From NCBI GenBank assembly GCA_030674185.1, contig JAPXFY010000013.1:52585567-52649566 (forward strand): a stretch of 64,000 nucleotides of DNA, given 5' to 3'. Under the pieces are notes generated by a model that worked only from the letters and a program-made list of their open reading frames with translations, was not told where the DNA came from and searched no databases. The translations under genes were made by a program, and so were the position numbers. Of this stretch, positions 31,321 through 43,189 are shown one piece after another (the stretch's first letter is position 1; every line of letters begins with the position of its first letter). The DNA is from Monoplex corrugatus. Lineage: Eukaryota; Mollusca; Gastropoda; Littorinimorpha; Ranellidae.

Positions 31321-32164
31321 GTTTTAGTATTGATAATAATATAAATTAGCACTTTAAGTCTTCATCATTTGGAGGTCACATGACAGGTTTTTGAGTGTGA
31401 ATGAACTTGATTCATTGTTTAAGTCAGGGAAACCAAATTTGAAAAAATGTGGATAAAGTTTGTAAGTGAACACCCAAGAAATCCCTTTTGAAATGTTTCA
31501 GTATCTGAATCGAAGAGACAACCAGTGCTCAAATAAACAGCAGTCAGAGTGGCATAGAAGAGAAAAAGAATACATTATCGATGAAACAGAATGCAAAATT
31601 TCAGGCAGGTAATTCTTGTCCTTGTCAAGCATACAGTGATCAGAAAAGAAGGAAACAACCCTTCCCGCTGCTTCCTGGCAAACACATTACATGGTGACCA
31701 GGTCAGCATTTCCAGATGTAGTGTTATCATTTTATTTGGAAATGGGTGGGGGAGCTAGTTTTCTTATCTTGTCCATTTGAGTCTTGTGATGGTTTCATGT
31801 TTCTGTAAAGCCTGTGTTTAGAAGAGCTGTGTGTGCATGCATGTGATTGTGTGTGAGTATGTTTATATGTGCCCATGTGAGGTTGGGTATGTGAGTGCAT
31901 GGGAGGATTTGTTTATGTTGATATACTGTCTTGGCATATTTTGTTGAAAAACGGCATGCACAACAATATTCATGAAATTTAAAACTTATTGTTTCAACCT
32001 ATTGCTTCGGAAGATTATACATGTATACACAATGAAAAGTAGAAAGTTACAATTAAGTCATAAATGCACTTTTTGAAAATTCCTTGGTACAGTTTAGTCT
32101 CTCCATCTTGACCTACTTTTGGTTTTGTCTGCTTTTACAGTGGACAGTGATACATTTTTCTGTA

Positions 32165-32600
32165 CCCCCAACAAATTATTTGCAGCAGTTTCATCATTTT
32201 GGTAGACAGCCCACCCCAACAATTATTGCAGCAGTTTCATCATTTTGGTAGACAGCCCACCCCAACAAATTATTTGCAGCAGTTTCATCATTTTGGTAGA
32301 CAGCCACCTCCAACAAATTATTTGCAGCAGTTTCATCATTTTGGTAGACAGCCCACCCCCAACAAATTATTTGCAGCAGTTTCATCATTTTGGTAGACAG
32401 CCCACCCCCAACAAATTATGTGCAGTAATTTCATCAATATGGTAGACAGCCACCCCCAACAAATTATGTGCAGTAATTTCATCAATATGGTAGACAGCCC
32501 ACCCCCAACAAATTATGTGCAGTAATTTCATCAATATGGTAGACAGCCCACCCCAACAAATTATGTGCAGTAATTTCATCAATATGGTAGACAGCCCTAT
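32165..32600. repeat. Minisatellite, unit about 46-48 bp, nine to ten copies in two subtypes
   Basis: The unit contains CCCAACAAATTAT, TTCATCA and GGTAGACAGCC. Copies 1-5 carry TTGCAGCAGTTTCATCATTT; copies 6-9 carry GTGCAGTAATTTCATCAATA. The switch near 32,420 is sharp. Open frames in several phases are repeat artefacts. It lies in intron 1. Confidence 0.95.
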
Positions 32601-32894
32601 TTTGTGCTCTTCTTCCTTAGCCCTTCTTGTCAAGAATTCACACATGTGGCTCCTGGAATGCCTGGTTTTCACTGACTCAAGATACCTTCTATTCCATTGA
32701 CAAATTAGGCCAGTGCTAAGTGCTCAGGGGGAGGAGTTGTTAGTTGGGATGTGTGGCCTGGAAAACACTTGCTTCCATATCGATACAGTCAAGTATACCG
32801 AAAAGGTGTTAAAAAAGGGTTTAATAATAATAATAATAATTACAATATTTATATAGCGCAAAATCTTGATAAAATCAAATCTAAGCGCTGAAAC

Positions 32895-33134
<240 letters not shown>

Positions 33135-33265
33135 GCTATAAATGGGGAGTAAGAATAAAAGCAATGGAAAATTATAGAGAGCATATTATATACAATTATA
33201 TATTACAATGTGATTCCCCTCCGAGTGGAGACAGGCTGCAGAGGGGATTGAATGAGGTCAGGATT

Positions 33266-34960
33266 TTATGCAGAGGAGAAAAGGTGAGTTTTGAGAGCGG
33301 ACTTGAAGGAGACAAAAGTAGGTTGCTGACAGACTGAGAGAGGAAGTTTGTTCCAGGAGAGCGAACCAGAAACAGAGAAGGCTCGTGGACCATAGGTATT
33401 GAGCTTAGTGCGTGGAAAGCGAAAAGTCAGAGGATCGAAGGCAGAGCGGAGGGTACATGAGGGAACATAGATCTCAAGTAGGCTTGACAGGTAATCGGGG
33501 GCTGCGTTATTGAGGCTTTTGTAGCACATGGTGTCTAGTTTGTACTGTATGCGCTTTGATACAGGGAGCCAGTGAAGTTGTGCCAGGAGAGGAGATATGT
33601 GGTCAGCTTTTTTCTTTTTGAGTACAAGGCGTGCAGCATTGTTTTGAATGCGCTGTAGGATGTGAATGGTGGAGGCAGGAAGACCGGACAGGAGTGAATT
33701 GCAATAGTCAATGCGAGACATTATGAAGGAGAGAACGAGTTTTGCAGTTGTTTCGACAGAGAGATACTTCCTGATCAGGCTTATACGATGGAGGTGATAG
33801 TAGCAAGATCTGGCAGTTTGAGAAACAAAGTTGTTCATGGAGAGGGTAGAGTCAGTGCAGACACCAAGGTTTTTAGCTGAATCAGAAATTGGGACTGATG
33901 TGTTACATAATAGGGAGAGAAAGAGGAGGCAGCTGAGAAAGTTTTTGACGGGTGCCAATGAGGATAGCTTCTGTCTTATCGTCATTAAGCTGAAGTTTGT
34001 TGTATGTCATCCAGTTCTTAATGTCCGAGTAACACTCAGTGGTGCGAGTCAGGAGGCGCTGTATATTGTCAGGTGAGTCACTGTCTTGAAGTTGGGTGTC
34101 ATCAGCATAGAAGTGGTGTTTTATAGAGTGGGAGTTGATGATGGTGGACAGGGGGGAGATGTAAAGAGTGAAAAGAACAGGGCCAAGGACAGATCCTTGT
34201 GGAACACCACAGGTCAGGTATGCAGGTTGAGAGTAAGTGCCATTGATGAGAACAGTTTGTTTTCTGTTTGATAGATATGAAGTGAACCAGGAGAGAGCAA
34301 TGTCAGAGATGCCAAAAGTATGATGAAGTCTAGAAAGGAGAATACCATGATCAATGGTATCAAAGGCTGCAGACAGATCAAGGAGTGTGAGGAGAGGGGA
34401 CTTTGCAGTATCAGTTGCAAGGAGGAGATTGTTGAGAATGTGTAGCAAGGCAGTTTCAGTGCTATGGCACTGGCGGTAGGCTGACTGGAAAGGATTGAGG
34501 AGATTGTTGGCAGACAGGTGAGAGTTTAGTTGGTTAAGGACAACTTTTTCAAGCAGTTTTGACAAGAAAGAGAGATTAGAGATAGGCCGGTAATTTTTCA
34601 GTTCATTTGGGTCTAAGTTGTATTTCTTGAGAGGGTGAACAATAGCAAACTTGAAAGAATCTGGGACAGTTTGGAGAGAAGTGTTGATGATGTCAGTGAT
34701 GAATGGGAGGAGAGTAGGGAGACAGTCAGAGTAGAGAGAACCTGGAAGAAGATCCAGTTCGCAGGTTTTGAACGACATGGATCTGATTGTGTTGAGAATT
34801 TCTTCTTGTCATGAAGAGTTTGTATTTTGATGGTGAAATACTTGGAGAATACAGATGGGAGTTCTTCATTTGTGTGTTTTGTTGGGAGAGGTAAATCTTT
34901 TCGTGTGCCAAGGAGATGATTCATAGTTGTAAAGAGTTCTTTTGAAGAAGAGGCATTCAG
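33266..34960 (-). pseudogene. LINE reverse-transcriptase domain in two or three frames
   Basis: Frame one (33,903-34,778 and upstream) holds ELKNYRPISNLSFLSKLLEK, TLLDLSAAFDTIDH (catalytic Asp), GVPQGSVLGP and HHFYADDTQL (catalytic Asp pair), NKLQLNDDKTE. After a frameshift near 33.9 kb, frame two (33,266-33,985) holds AKNLGVCTDSTLSM, MSRIDYCNSLLSGLP, RIQNNAARLVL and LHWLPVSKRIQYKL, ending at LKTHLFSSA. Another shift near 34.78-34.8 kb joins to the linker. All catalytic residues remain, so decay is recent. Confidence 0.88.
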
Positions 34961-35252
34961 GATTTTGGTTTGGAAATAAATTGTTTTTGCAGATGCAGTG
35001 AGGGTGGATACTTTTGTTTTAGAGGCTTGGAAGAGTTGCCTATGTACAGTGAGTTTGGATTTGCGCCAGCGGCGCTCTGCTCTGCGGCGGGCACGTTTTG
35101 CACAGGCAATCTCATGAGTGAGCCAGGGGGTAGGGGGGCGGTCAGGTAAAAGACGGGTTGTGGCTGGAGCATGAGTGTCCAGAAGATGGTGGAGAGTAGT
35201 ATAGAATTCATCGGCAAGGTTATGTGACTTTTCAGAAAGGAGACGGAAGGCA

Positions 35253-36521
35253 TCAGATGAAAATGTGGGAGAGGTCGATAGATTTGAGATTGCGTCGAGT
35301 CACCGTGCGCATGGTACGGGAAGGAGGAGGAATGTCAAGAGAACAGAGAATTGCAGAGTGGTCAGATGGAAGGGCTGAAGTTAGACGGGTAGAAAGAACT
35401 AAGCAGTTGTCAGTAGCTGAATTGTGGTGATCACGAGAAATGATCCAGTCAAGAATGTGATCTTTTTGATGGGTTGGTTCAGAAATGTGTTGAGTCATAT
35501 TGTGATTGGACAGAGAGTTGATGATTTGTCTTGTGTCATAACAGTGAGTGTTGTCATAGTGGACATTGATGTCACCTAGAATGATGAGATTTCCAGATAA
35601 GAGGCAGTAGTAGTCAAGTAGTTGGTCAAAGTCAGAGAGAAACGTGGATGTGGTGAGCTTGTTGGCAGAGCTAGGTGGAGGTCGATAGACACAGTAGAAG
35701 GTGATGGGGTGAGGGGTGGATTGGAAGGATACTTCAACGTGCTCGAAAGAAGGATGGGAGAAAGGCAGAGACTGCGAGAAAGACAGGCGGGAATGGAGTG
35801 AGTCGTTGTAGAGGATGGTGATACCACCACCTCGGGATGAGCGATGGAAAGAAGCAAGCCTGTAACCACTCGGAGTGAGACTCGCATGTATAGGTTCATG
35901 ACTAAGGGGGTTAAGCCATGTTTCGGTGATAAAAGCAATGTCAACATGCTCATCTGCGATAAAGTCAGCAATGACATCGGCTTTGCCATCAGTGCATGTT
36001 GACTGAGCGTTAAAAAGGCATAGTTTTAGTTTATCAAAGTCACATGGCGGCGGCCGAGGTGGAGACGAAGGCAGCACCGACGGGACAGAAGACGAAGGCG
36101 ACACCAGCGGGGCAGAAGATGGAAGGCTGCAACGACGGGACAGAAGACAAAGACGGCACCCGCAGGACAGAAGACGAAGGGGCACCAGTGGGACAGAAGA
36201 CAAAGGCAGCACCACGGACAGAAGATAGGCAGCGCGGCGGGACAGAAGACGAAGCGGCACGGCGGACAGAAGGCGAAGGCGGCACGGGGACAGAAGGCGA
36301 AGGCGAAGACGGCAGAGGAGGAGATGAAGTTTGCAGCAGCAAGGTCGAGGGCAGGGGCAATGGAGGAGACGAAGAAGCAGAAGAAGAAAAGTGGTGTCGG
36401 ACTGGTACAGCAGGAGGCAGGTTGTGCCAAAGTCGGTGGAGACGTCCAGCACGACAGGATCGCGCAGTGCGGGGCTTAGGACACAGCCCCAGTGTTCGTA
36501 TACGCTGGTAGACGTCTCCAC
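35253..36521 (-). CDS. LINE ORF with APE-type endonuclease domain
   Basis: 422-residue frame. The first 170 residues are a low-complexity leucine/arginine/serine/proline stretch encoded by a GC-rich minisatellite. From about residue 170: LKLCLFNAQSTCTDGKADVI (APE motif with Asn), VDIAFITETWL (catalytic Glu), ILGDINVHYD (GDxN), and LPSDHSAILCSL (SDH). This is the endonuclease that nicks the target DNA in CR1/L2-clade LINEs. The true start is uncertain, as other frames across the repeat zone are also open. The frame stops at a shift before the linker to the reverse transcriptase. Confidence 0.8.
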   Translation of the reverse strand: METSTSVYEHWGCVLSPALRDPVVLDVSTDFGTTCLLLYQSDTTFLLLLLRLLHCPCPRPCCCKLHLLLCRLRLRLLSPCRLRLLSAVPLRLLSRRAAYLLSVVLPLSSVPLVPLRLLSCGCRLCLLSRRCSLPSSAPLVSPSSSVPSVLPSSPPRPPPCDFDKLKLCLFNAQSTCTDGKADVIADFIADEHVDIAFITETWLNPLSHEPIHASLTPSGYRLASFHRSSRGGGITILYNDSLHSRLSFSQSLPFSHPSFEHVEVSFQSTPHPITFYCVYRPPPSSANKLTTSTFLSDFDQLLDYYCLLSGNLIILGDINVHYDNTHCYDTRQIINSLSNHNMTQHISEPTHQKDHILDWIISRDHHNSATDNCLVLSTRLTSALPSDHSAILCSLDIPPPSRTMRTVTRRNLKSIDLSHIFI

Positions 36522-36750
36522 CGAGGCAGCACTTGCTGTGTTTAAAAAGTGTCAGTCCAATTTGTTTTATAAAAGACGGGTCCATAATTGCGAGCCAGTC
36601 AGGAGAGGAAGATATTTGCAGGTTGGTGTGTGGGTTGGTCAGTTCACAACACTTAAAACCAGAGAACACAAAGGTTTGAACATTTTATGGTTTTATTATG
36701 CTGACTTGGAGCATGTTGTGTTGTCTCCACCCATGAGTGCACACATACAT

Positions 36751-36776
36751 GTTGTGTGTGTGTGTGTGTGTGTGTG

Positions 36777-36832
<56 letters not shown>
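36751..36832. repeat. (GT)n microsatellite
   Basis: Pure GT with one GTTG interruption, ending in GAGAGA. A C run lies at 37,589-37,606, just before exon 2. Confidence 0.97.
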
Positions 36833-37089
36833 TGACATGATACTGACATGTGTGCAGACCAAGTTTCCGTGCCGTTTGGACAAGATATAAAATATCTTGA
36901 ATCTTGAAGTTGAGCATGAATCTTAAAACATTGCCAAGTTTTGAATGCAGCATTATCCGTCAAGTGAATGTAGATTTTTTTTTGTAATCGTTCAAAATGA
37001 ATGAAATAACTGATAAAAGTAATAATAAGTTAAACTGATGGCATTAATTGTCGTGCTGATACAAATATATGTTTTCTTATTGTATTGGA

Positions 37090-37440
37090 TTACACTGGTG
37101 ATCCATACCTGGTTCAGATCCATTTGGGAAAGCAGGCCTGCTTCCAGATGACCTCAGGGTTAGGGGACACCTGTTAACTTTTTTACGATCAGAGTTTTCC
37201 CTGTATGCCTGAGGTGACAGGGGAATGAGATGGAAGAGACCTAAGTTTTTCTTGGGGCCAGCATTATGAGGGCAGTGCCCACTCTTTCTCCCTCACTGCT
37301 TTACCTTACCTAACCCTGAACAGGATCAGGTATCCCTTCACCACTTTGTGACTGGAGGCTATGCCCAGATCTTTATCTGAGTCAGGTTCAAGAGTTCAAG
37401 GCAAGAGTTCTATCTCCACAGCAGCTAGGTATCTTTTAAA
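37090..37440 (-). repeat. tRNA-related SINE, family D (copy 2)
   Basis: Contains CTCCCTCACTGCTTTACCTT and CCTAACCCTGAACAGG, matching 58,340-58,375. At its right end the minus strand reads CCTAGCTGCTGTGGAGAT, then CTTGAACCTGACTC, resembling box A and box B. Degenerate copy in intron 1. Confidence 0.5.
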
Positions 37441-37629
37441 TTGTTGATGAGTGACTCTCTTGGTCAGTAGACACAAAAAGTGATTTGGTAAGATGACTTA
37501 CCTTAATGGGATTCCGTATTATGTTTATCTGATTCAACTTTTTGAAATTTTTATTTTCTTTAAGAAAGATCAGAAAAAAACACTTTCTCCCCCCCCCCCC
37601 CCCCCTTTCAAAATGAAATCTGATTTCAG

Positions 37630-37836
37630 GAATTGGTATGACAACACCAAGCCAGGTGCCCGTGGCCAATCTGACTGCAGCGCCACAGGTATTAGCAGAG
37701 GGCGGGGTTACACCACTGAAGACGCGAGGGCTGGACCAGTTACGACAGAGAATTGAAGAGGAGCTGAGCAAAACACCCAAGCAAAGTAGCATCGATACCA
37801 CCAGTCCTGGCCTGGCTCGCCTTAGGAATACACCTG
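37630..37836 (+). CDS. Membrane-protein gene, exon 2
   Basis: Acceptor TGATTTCAG at 37,629, donor CCTG/GTGGGT at 37,837; 207 bp, phase 1 to phase 1. Encodes residues about 35-104: IGMTTPSQVPVANLTAAPQV and then a charged stretch LDQLRQRIEEELSKTPK that could form a short helix, ending ARLRNTPG. Hydrophilic, no membrane segment. Repeated TP dipeptides suggest phosphorylation sites; that is inference. Confidence 0.7.
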
Positions 37837-39150
37837 GTGGGTGACTCTCGTACAGATTATAGCTAATGGTTTAATTCATTCTTCTTTGATGAACTACATC
37901 TGTACTTGTCGGTTAGATCTGTCATTGAAATAGTACATGTTGTGTTCCTATGTCCCATGTCTTGACCAGGCATACCCATATGTACTTATTTTGAAACCTG
38001 CATTTCTTGTATGTTGTCCCCTTAATGCCAGGAACCAGAGCAACCACATTTCAGATGGTCAGCCTCCCTGCCCCACTCCAACCTTTTATTTTTGGTTGTA
38101 GAATAAATGCTAGAATCCAGTTTTCTGTGACTCTTCGTTGTGTGTGTCAGTTATGCAGTGTTATTATCATGTCACACTTAAATTTGATGCTCAGAAGAGA
38201 CAAATCTCAGTGCAGATAAATGTTTGATGTCATGTTTTCTTTTCATTCCATCCCAGGGTTATAGAGTGACATAACTTGAACAATTACTGCTTTAACAGAA
38301 TCTTGGATAGTATGATCATTATGGCAGGTAATCCTGTAGTAATCCATCCATCCATTTTTTCCAGTTATAGCTGTCATTGTTGGGCCCCTGTATTGCTTGC
38401 CAGGCAGGAGTTCACTTGCATATGGCCTCTCCTGTCTTTCCTGTAATTGCAGTTTGTGATGTCATGGCGTGACTGGGTATCTGGCGGTATAACTGACTAA
38501 AAGAGGAGGTGGTGTGGTTCCCCTAAATGTGCAGCTTATGTGACCTGCCACTGTGTGAATATGCCCTGACACCATGAACTAGCCCCCTTGGTGGGCAAAT
38601 ACAAGGGACTAGATGCCCCAACGGCAGACCAAGCAGATGAAGATGACTTTTCAGTACCTGTGAAGGCAGATAAGGATGAACAGAGTTGAAACCCATTGTC
38701 TCGTGGACATCTTTGGGAGAAGAGAGGGCTAAGGAGTAAATCCTACAAAAACCTGGAGTGGAGCCCCTAAGGCAGTTGGATGGCAAGTCACATCACTTTC
38801 AGGCAACTCCTGCAGCCAAGCTGATACCAAAGGTACCGACTTGCATTCCACTGGACCCCATCTGCAAGGCCGACAGGGGCATTGTAATGTCTGGGCAGCC
38901 CAGGATCTCCATACTCATTGCCTAGGCCTATGCCTGGAGAGACCACTTCAGCGCTGTTGCGAAGCAGCAAAATTAACATGGGAGGCAACAGATAGGAGTT
39001 TTAAAATCCAAACCGGATTGATGTAAGGTACGAATGCTACGGATTGATTTTGATGTTGTGAGTTACTTTCGATGGTGGGAGAAATCATCTCATTGATTAG
39101 CAGCTGTCTGCTTTTATCCAGGCAACCCTAGACTGATCTTCTCTGTCTGC
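37837..39150. other. Intron 2, left part
   Basis: Unique-looking DNA. No exon with the required phase, tRNA-like fold or transposon coding sequence was found. Confidence 0.45.
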
Positions 39151-39156
39151 CTGCAT

Positions 39157-39897
39157 CAATGGGTGTGTGGAGCATAGAATTGATTGAAAAGTGGATGGCT
39201 ATCACTGTACCATACAAACCAAAGAAAATAAAGAAGAATGTTTGGAGCTTAGAATTGATTGAAAAGTGGATGGCTATCACTGTACCATACAAACCAAAGA
39301 AAATAAAGAAGAATGTGTGGAGCTTAGAATTGATTGAAAAGTGGATGGCTATCACTGTACCTATACAAACCAAAGAAAATAAAGAATGTGTGGAGCTTAG
39401 AATTGATTGAAAAGTGGATGGCTATCACTGTACTATACAAACCAAAGAAAATAAAGAAGAATGTGTGGAGCTTAGAATTGATTGAAAAGTGGATGGCTAT
39501 CACTGTACCATACAAACCAAAGAAAATAAAGAAGAATGTGTGGAGCTTAGAATTGATTGAAAAGTGGATGGCTATCACTGACCATACAAACCAAAGAAAA
39601 TAAAGAAGAATGTGTGGAGCTTAGAATTGATTGAAAAGTGGATGGCTATCACTGTACTATAAAACCAAGAAATAAGAATGTGTGGAGCTTAGAATGATTG
39701 AAAATTTGACGGCTATCACTGCACCATACAAACCAAAGAAAATAAAGAAGAATGTGTGGAGCTAGAATTGATTGAAAAGTGGATGGCTATCACTGTACCA
39801 TACAAACCAAAGAAAATAAAGAATGTGTGGAGTTTAGAATTGATTGAAAATTTGACGGCTATCACTGCGCCATACAAACCAAAGAAATAAAGAAGAA
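39157..39897. repeat. Minisatellite, unit about 75 bp, ten copies
   Basis: The unit reads TGTGTGGAGCTTAGAATTGA, TTGAAAAGTGGATGGCTATC, ACTGTACCATACAAACCAAA and GAAAATAAAGAA. Some copies lose a few bases. Copies 8 and 10 share the variant AAAATTTGACGGCTATCACT. Because a 75/76-bp unit is nearly a multiple of three, frames stay open on both strands, but this is not evidence of coding. Confidence 0.96.
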
Positions 39898-40009
39898 GCT
39901 ACCAGTAATGTGACTGACCATTCGAATGTCAGGACATGTGTCCTGGTCTCTCAGGTGACCTGCAGCAGATCAACAACACAGGAAAATGACAGTCATCTCT
40001 CTGAGCTGA

Positions 40010-40405
40010 GGCAGATGGACGAAACCAGCAAACCAAACCAGTACATATCCAGTAAAACCAATGTAGTACAAAGCCAGTAAAACCAAAACCAGTATGTAAC
40101 CCGTCAGCCAAACTAGTACATAATCAGTGAAACCAGAACTAGTACACAACCAGTAAAACCAAACCAGCACATAATCAGTAAAACCAGACTAGACATAATC
40201 AATAAAACCAAAACTAGTGCATAACCAGCAAAGCCAAAAAGAGCAAAATATAAGCAGTAAAACCAAAACTAGCAAAACATGACCAGTGAAACCAAAATGA
40301 ACAAAATGTAACCAGCAAAACCAAAACTAGGAAAGCATGACCAGTGAAACCAAAATGAGCAAAATCTAACCAGTAAACCCAAACTAGAACATGGCATAAT
40401 CCTGT
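40010..40405. repeat. Minisatellite, unit about 27-30 bp, around fourteen copies
   Basis: Repeated AACCAGTAAAACCAAAACTA followed by GTACATAA or GCAAAATG. Later copies change GTACATAA to GAGCAAAATGT. It follows the 75-bp array after about 110 bp of unrelated DNA. Confidence 0.9.
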
Positions 40406-40980
40406 GGGGACTCCACTGCTGAAACACAAGATCCAAACCAGGACAAGTGCCCATCACATGTTATGCATGCTCATTACAAGACTTCCCTGTCATGGAGTAC
40501 AAATCAATGTAGTGCATATTCCACTCTTTAAAATCATAAATTGTTGTCTTACAAAATAACACACGAAGGGATAATAATTAGTGGCATTACAATATAATAC
40601 CATTCATTCCATGGAAGCCCAAACCAGTTCCATGCTGCTGTCCCAATAATTATTATTTGAAGTTGATCCATTCCTCAGCTTATGAATGCACACCCATTCA
40701 TTAAACTTCCTGACCCTCAGTCAAATCAGTAAAGTCACATACTGTTTCAATATTCCCCTAAAAAATACCTCTTTAAGTTTTTACTGTAACTCTAAGGTTT
40801 TACCATGCCCAACCTTTATCAGTGATCGATTGTAAGCACAGCACATTACAACTCGTGGGTCATTTTGTTGTTATCACCACCAGACATGTACCCTGTACCA
40901 AGAAAGAGAGAAGAGGTTTGAGTGCTATGTTGCATGTTTTATCTTGACAAGATTTTTATATTACCAGAAATTGAAGCAAT

Positions 40981-41061
40981 AACCTTTCAATAAATGTGAA
41001 CAGTATAAGGCTAACATTGGACCTTTCAATAAATGTAAACAATATAAGGCTAACATTGGAC
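40981..41061. repeat. Tandem duplication, 39-40 bp
   Basis: CCTTTCAATAAATGTGAACA/GTATAAGGCTAACATTGGA occurs twice in a row with three differences. It lies directly left of the inverted-repeat element at 41,081. Confidence 0.9.
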
Positions 41062-41080
41062 TTCTAAGAAATAATTATTT

Positions 41081-41672
41081 GTGACCTCCCACCACGAAAT
41101 CAGTCTTAACTAGAATTTTGGGCATTTTGAGATATACATATCACTGGATTGTATACATCTGCTGATTATTTTGGTACTTGAATAAAGCTTGTACTCAAAA
41201 AAATATAGAAGTTATGTATGTCTGAAGTCATTAAGTTTATGATGGCCATTTTGAGAAAATGGCCTCTAAAGTTTTTGTGTGCTCTCCAACACATTTTCCT
41301 TAAATTTCTTTATTTGGTGGCTTTGACCCAGTTTGTTTCTAATTTTCGCTGTCATTATCTGAAAGCTTTCCATCAGTATATTACATGTGCGGGTACTGTA
41401 CAGGTTACAGTTCATAATAAGAGAGAAAAATAGGTACTTTTGGTAGGAAATTGTGTTCTTTCTGCTGCAATCAGTGCATTAAAATACCGATTTAAATTGA
41501 TTAATAACATTTTTTCAGGAAAAACATTTCTGTGGGAGATAGATTTATAGTGTACAGAAATCAATTTTGAGAAAAAGTCAAAGCACCCCAGATAGACCCT
41601 CAGTCACCTTTTCAGCTCCTAGTGCTGCTCGACTGACTGCGAGTTAAGACTGATTTCATGGTGGGAGGTCAC
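41081..41672. mobile_element. 592-bp non-autonomous DNA element with 31-bp terminal inverted repeats
   Basis: Left end GTGACCTCCCACCACGAAAT then CAGTCTTAACT; the right end is the reverse complement, AGTTAAGACTG then ATTTCATGGTGGGAGGTCAC, with one difference in 31. ATTT flanks both ends and may be a 4-bp target duplication. The interior holds only a 71-residue ORF without known features. Superfamily not assigned. It sits in intron 2. Confidence 0.8.
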
Positions 41673-42390
41673 ATTTCAGTCTTGTCTAAACAGAAAGTGA
41701 TCTGTCAGACAAGTGGAATGTAATTTTGTAAATAAAACAAAGAATAGTTATTTGTCTGTTGATGAAACTATTCACACTAGCCACTACCAATGTTAAAGGG
41801 ACATAATCCAGTGTTTTTTTTCCCGTTCTCCAAATAAATGTACCTATGACCTCGGCCTGTCACAATAGTTTGAAACAAAGGCAGTATGTCAGTATTGCCC
41901 AAGCACATTTTATGATTTGAGGCAAGGACTGTGTTTCACAATTTGCTCATTGGCACTGTGATATGATCACCATGCTGTGCCGCTTGGCTCATGAACATGC
42001 AGAGCTTAATTATGTTGCTGTGTCACTTGACTAGCGTTAGTTAAATTTTGTGGCAGATTTCTGTAATTGCAAAAACAGAAAATTATATCGGTAAGCAGTT
42101 AACTTTACACATTATTCTGATCAGAGAAATTCACAACAAAATATGCCCGGCATTGAAATACGGAATGAAAGGGATTTCAATCTCCCATCTTGGTAATAAT
42201 ACATAAATAGTAACAAGGTATCATCGTCACCCAAATGCAGTGTTATTTACCAGGCAACACTCTTTTACCCTCTGTCAGCATTACTTGGAGGTTATGGCAT
42301 TAATCTAATGAGAAGAATAGGAATTGATGCTGTTGCCGTGATCGGCTGACAGTTTGTTGAGTCGCCTATCTGTTTGTATCTTTGCTTGTA

Positions 42391-43080
42391 TTAACCTCTT
42401 CCCTGCTTACAGTGTGTCTACTTCGGGGCCATTTTGACATGTCTGTTCGCCTGTAACCATGTCTGCCATGGGGGATTTTCGCCATTGAAATTTTTGGGGA
42501 AAAGATGGGAGATAATACTAGAAACTTGGCCATCATTTTGTGGAGATGTCAAAGTGGAGATTTTTTCCCGTTTGATCATTCAGAGAATTGAATATTAGTT
42601 TAATTAGCATCGAAAAGTATGGAACCCGATAATGCAATTTAAGATGACTGAACAACTGGCTATTCTGTCTCTTCCTCCACCTACACCCAAGAACTTACTG
42701 TTGCATAGAAAAACATTCACAGAGAGTAATAATAGTAAGAAAACTTTTTCACTTCATGTTTATTATATACAAAAACCAAATTTTGCTCTGGTTTGTGTGG
42801 TTTTATGTACTACTGTGTGTGTATGTTCCGAAAGCATTTTTTTTTTAGAAAAAGGCTCATTATATCAGCTCTAATCATACTGTTTTTTAACCAAATCAAA
42901 TAACTATGACATTGAACCATAGCCAAAGGTATAAGGAAAAGACATGCCAAAAACTGAAAAGATATCTTCCAAGTGAATGGGCAGTGAACAAATTAGTGAA
43001 CATAACGAAAAAAAGCAAGATTTTGTTCCGGCCTACAATAATGCAAAAGGCCACAAATACTGTGGCAGGGAAGGGGTTAA
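42391..43080. mobile_element. TTAA-flanked MITE (piggyBac-like), 690 bp
   Basis: Left end TTAACCTCTTCCCTGC.TACAGT; right end ACTGTGGCAGGGAAGGGGTTAA. Both ends are bounded by TTAA, the piggyBac target site, and the inverted repeats match over about 20 bp. No transposase frame is present. The right end is only 109 bp upstream of exon 3. Confidence 0.75.
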
Positions 43081-43189
43081 TGCAGTTGCTAGCAGTAGTC
43101 ATGTTTACATAATTGAGTGCTGTTGGTTTTTAATGAAAGAAAACACTACTTTGTGCTTCTGGGGGTGAAGTGAATGCCATCATGTGCAG

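Noticed and set aside
31501..31607. Candidate exon between exons 1 and 2
   Set aside because: It has a good acceptor (ATGTTTCAG) and donor (CAG/GTAATT), but in the required phase 1 it contains stops, and its 107-bp length would shift the frame of exon 2.
32165..32600. CRISPR-like array
   Set aside because: Regular spacing comes from a direct minisatellite with no unique spacers, in a eukaryotic intron.
39157..39897. Repetitive protein on either strand
   Set aside because: Open frames follow from the near multiple-of-three unit length; indels between copies break them and no start or splice context exists.
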